Assembly: GCA_031282905.1 (NCBI GenBank)
Contig: JAITCV010000228.1
Coordinates: 1 to 6,148 of the forward strand
Source: Azoarcus sp.
GTDB lineage: Bacteria > Pseudomonadota > Gammaproteobacteria > Burkholderiales > Rhodocyclaceae
Direction of reading: 5' to 3'
DNA length: 6,148 nucleotides
This document shows, one piece after another, positions 5,385 through 6,148 of this stretch. The notes under the pieces were generated by a model that had not been told where the DNA came from, ran no database searches, and saw only the letters and a list, made by a program, of their open reading frames with translations. Position numbers and translations under genes: made by a program. Position 1 is the first letter of the stretch; each line of letters begins with the position of its first letter.

Positions 5385-6148
5385 ACACAAGCATCATGCG
5401 CGCGCAAAACCTGGGCTATCGCCTGGAGGCGGAAAAATCATCCGAGGCGCGCTGGATTTTGCGCGGAATCTCGTTCGCGCTGGACCAAGGCGAGTTGTGC
5501 GCCGTGCTGGGGCCGAACGGCATCGGCAAATCCACCCTGTTGCGCCTGCTGACGAGCGCCGCCCAGCCCGCCGAGGGCCAGGTAACGCACCAAGGCCGCA
5601 TCGGTTATGTACCGCAGGCCGTGCATCCGGCCCTGCCGATGACGGCGCTGGAAATGACGCTCTTGGGACGCGCCGCGCGGCTTTCCCTGTTGGGCGCGCC
5701 GCGCCGCCGCGATTACGCCATCGCCGAAACTGCCCTGCAACGGGTAGAAGCCAGCCATCTCGCCTCCCGCCCCTTCAACAAGCTCTCCGGCGGCGAGCGG
5801 CAACTGGTGCTGATGGCCAGGGCGCTGGCCGCCGAAGCGGACATCCTGGTGCTGGACGAACCCACGGCGGCGCTCGACTGGCATAACCAGGCGCTCATCC
5901 TGCGCCTGCTCGCCGGGCTGGCGAAGGAAGGCGTCACCATCGTCATGAGCACGCACTCGCCGCAGCATGCCTTTGAATTCGCCCACCGCGCCCTGTTGAT
6001 CTTCGACGCTGGCCGCCATGTCTTCGGCACGCCCGGCGAAGTCATGGACGAAGCGGCGCTCTCCGGTCTGTTCCATCTCCCGGTACGCCGCGTACCGCTT
6101 GCGGATGGCATGGCAGCCATCCCGATATTCAGGCAAGCCCCGCCCGCC
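5381..6148 (+). CDS. ABC transporter ATP-binding protein (3' end beyond window)
   Basis: The cytoplasmic ATPase that powers the importer. The 256 codons present run in frame to the last base without a stop. Motifs are Walker A GPNGIGKST (44-52), Q-loop Gln79, signature LSGGE (135-139), Walker B ILVLDEP (155-161), D-loop AALD (163-166) and switch His192. All catalytic residues are intact. Walker A Lys50 and the Q-loop are only 29 residues apart, shorter than the usual FecE/BtuD/HmuV arrangement. This short segment recalls ZnuC and the molybdate ATPase MolC (HI1470), as does the FHLP motif after the nucleotide-binding core; these comparisons are from memory. ATG 5381 overlaps the permease stop by ATGA, and GGAGGG at 5372-5377 is a good ribosome binding site for it. 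FecE-like proteins usually have 250-270 residues, so little is likely missing. Confidence 0.95.
   Translation, partial: MNTSIMRAQNLGYRLEAEKSSEARWILRGISFALDQGELCAVLGPNGIGKSTLLRLLTSAAQPAEGQVTHQGRIGYVPQAVHPALPMTALEMTLLGRAARLSLLGAPRRRDYAIAETALQRVEASHLASRPFNKLSGGERQLVLMARALAAEADILVLDEPTAALDWHNQALILRLLAGLAKEGVTIVMSTHSPQHAFEFAHRALLIFDAGRHVFGTPGEVMDEAALSGLFHLPVRRVPLADGMAAIPIFRQAPPA

Noticed and set aside
4293..5390. Minus-strand open frame of 365 codons opposite the permease
   Set aside because: Composition is dominated by Ala, Gln, His and Asp, typical of antisense to a hydrophobic membrane protein. No family is recognisable.

Overview
The window is GC-rich (well over 60% by eye), with tightly packed genes and ATGA stop/start overlaps. 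It carries short palindromic intergenic repeats of kinds common in Proteobacteria, and every protein is of a Gram-negative type. A TonB-dependent outer-membrane receptor rules out a Gram-positive host. A beta- or gammaproteobacterium is the best guess, but the window alone does not fix the taxon.

Layout: positions 1-181 are non-coding as far as I can see and hold a 50-bp inverted repeat (31-80). At 182-931 on the minus strand is a Crp/Fnr-family regulator, closest in layout to the Dnr-like branch. A short AT-rich divergent control region (932-989) follows, with a Fur-box-like 19-mer and -10-like hexamers facing both ways. On the plus strand come a TonB-dependent receptor (990-3122), a strip of two different repeats (about 3143-3236), a periplasmic binding protein of the iron/B12/metal-chelate class (start uncertain, best 3241-4332), a FecCD-type permease (4329-5384) and the matching ATPase (5381 to beyond the window end).

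Together the plus-strand genes form a complete TonB-dependent import route. The receptor takes a scarce ligand across the outer membrane, the binding protein captures it in the periplasm, and a permease homodimer with two ATPase copies moves it into the cytoplasm. The substrate is not settled. The Fur-like site points to iron. There is no room for a cobalamin riboswitch, and the receptor lacks the histidine expected of haem receptors. The ATPase has a short Walker A to Q-loop segment that resembles, from memory, the MolC/ZnuC type more than FecE/BtuD, so molybdate/tungstate or another metal complex is possible.

The most interesting points are the divergent Dnr-like regulator, which suggests that import is tied to redox or nitrogen-oxide signals, and the repeat strip between receptor and binding protein. 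The strip is translatable in frame and creates a false 36-residue N-terminal extension ahead of a good signal peptide. I see no wholly new system here; it is a recognisable class of transport locus with an unusual regulator and an unresolved substrate.
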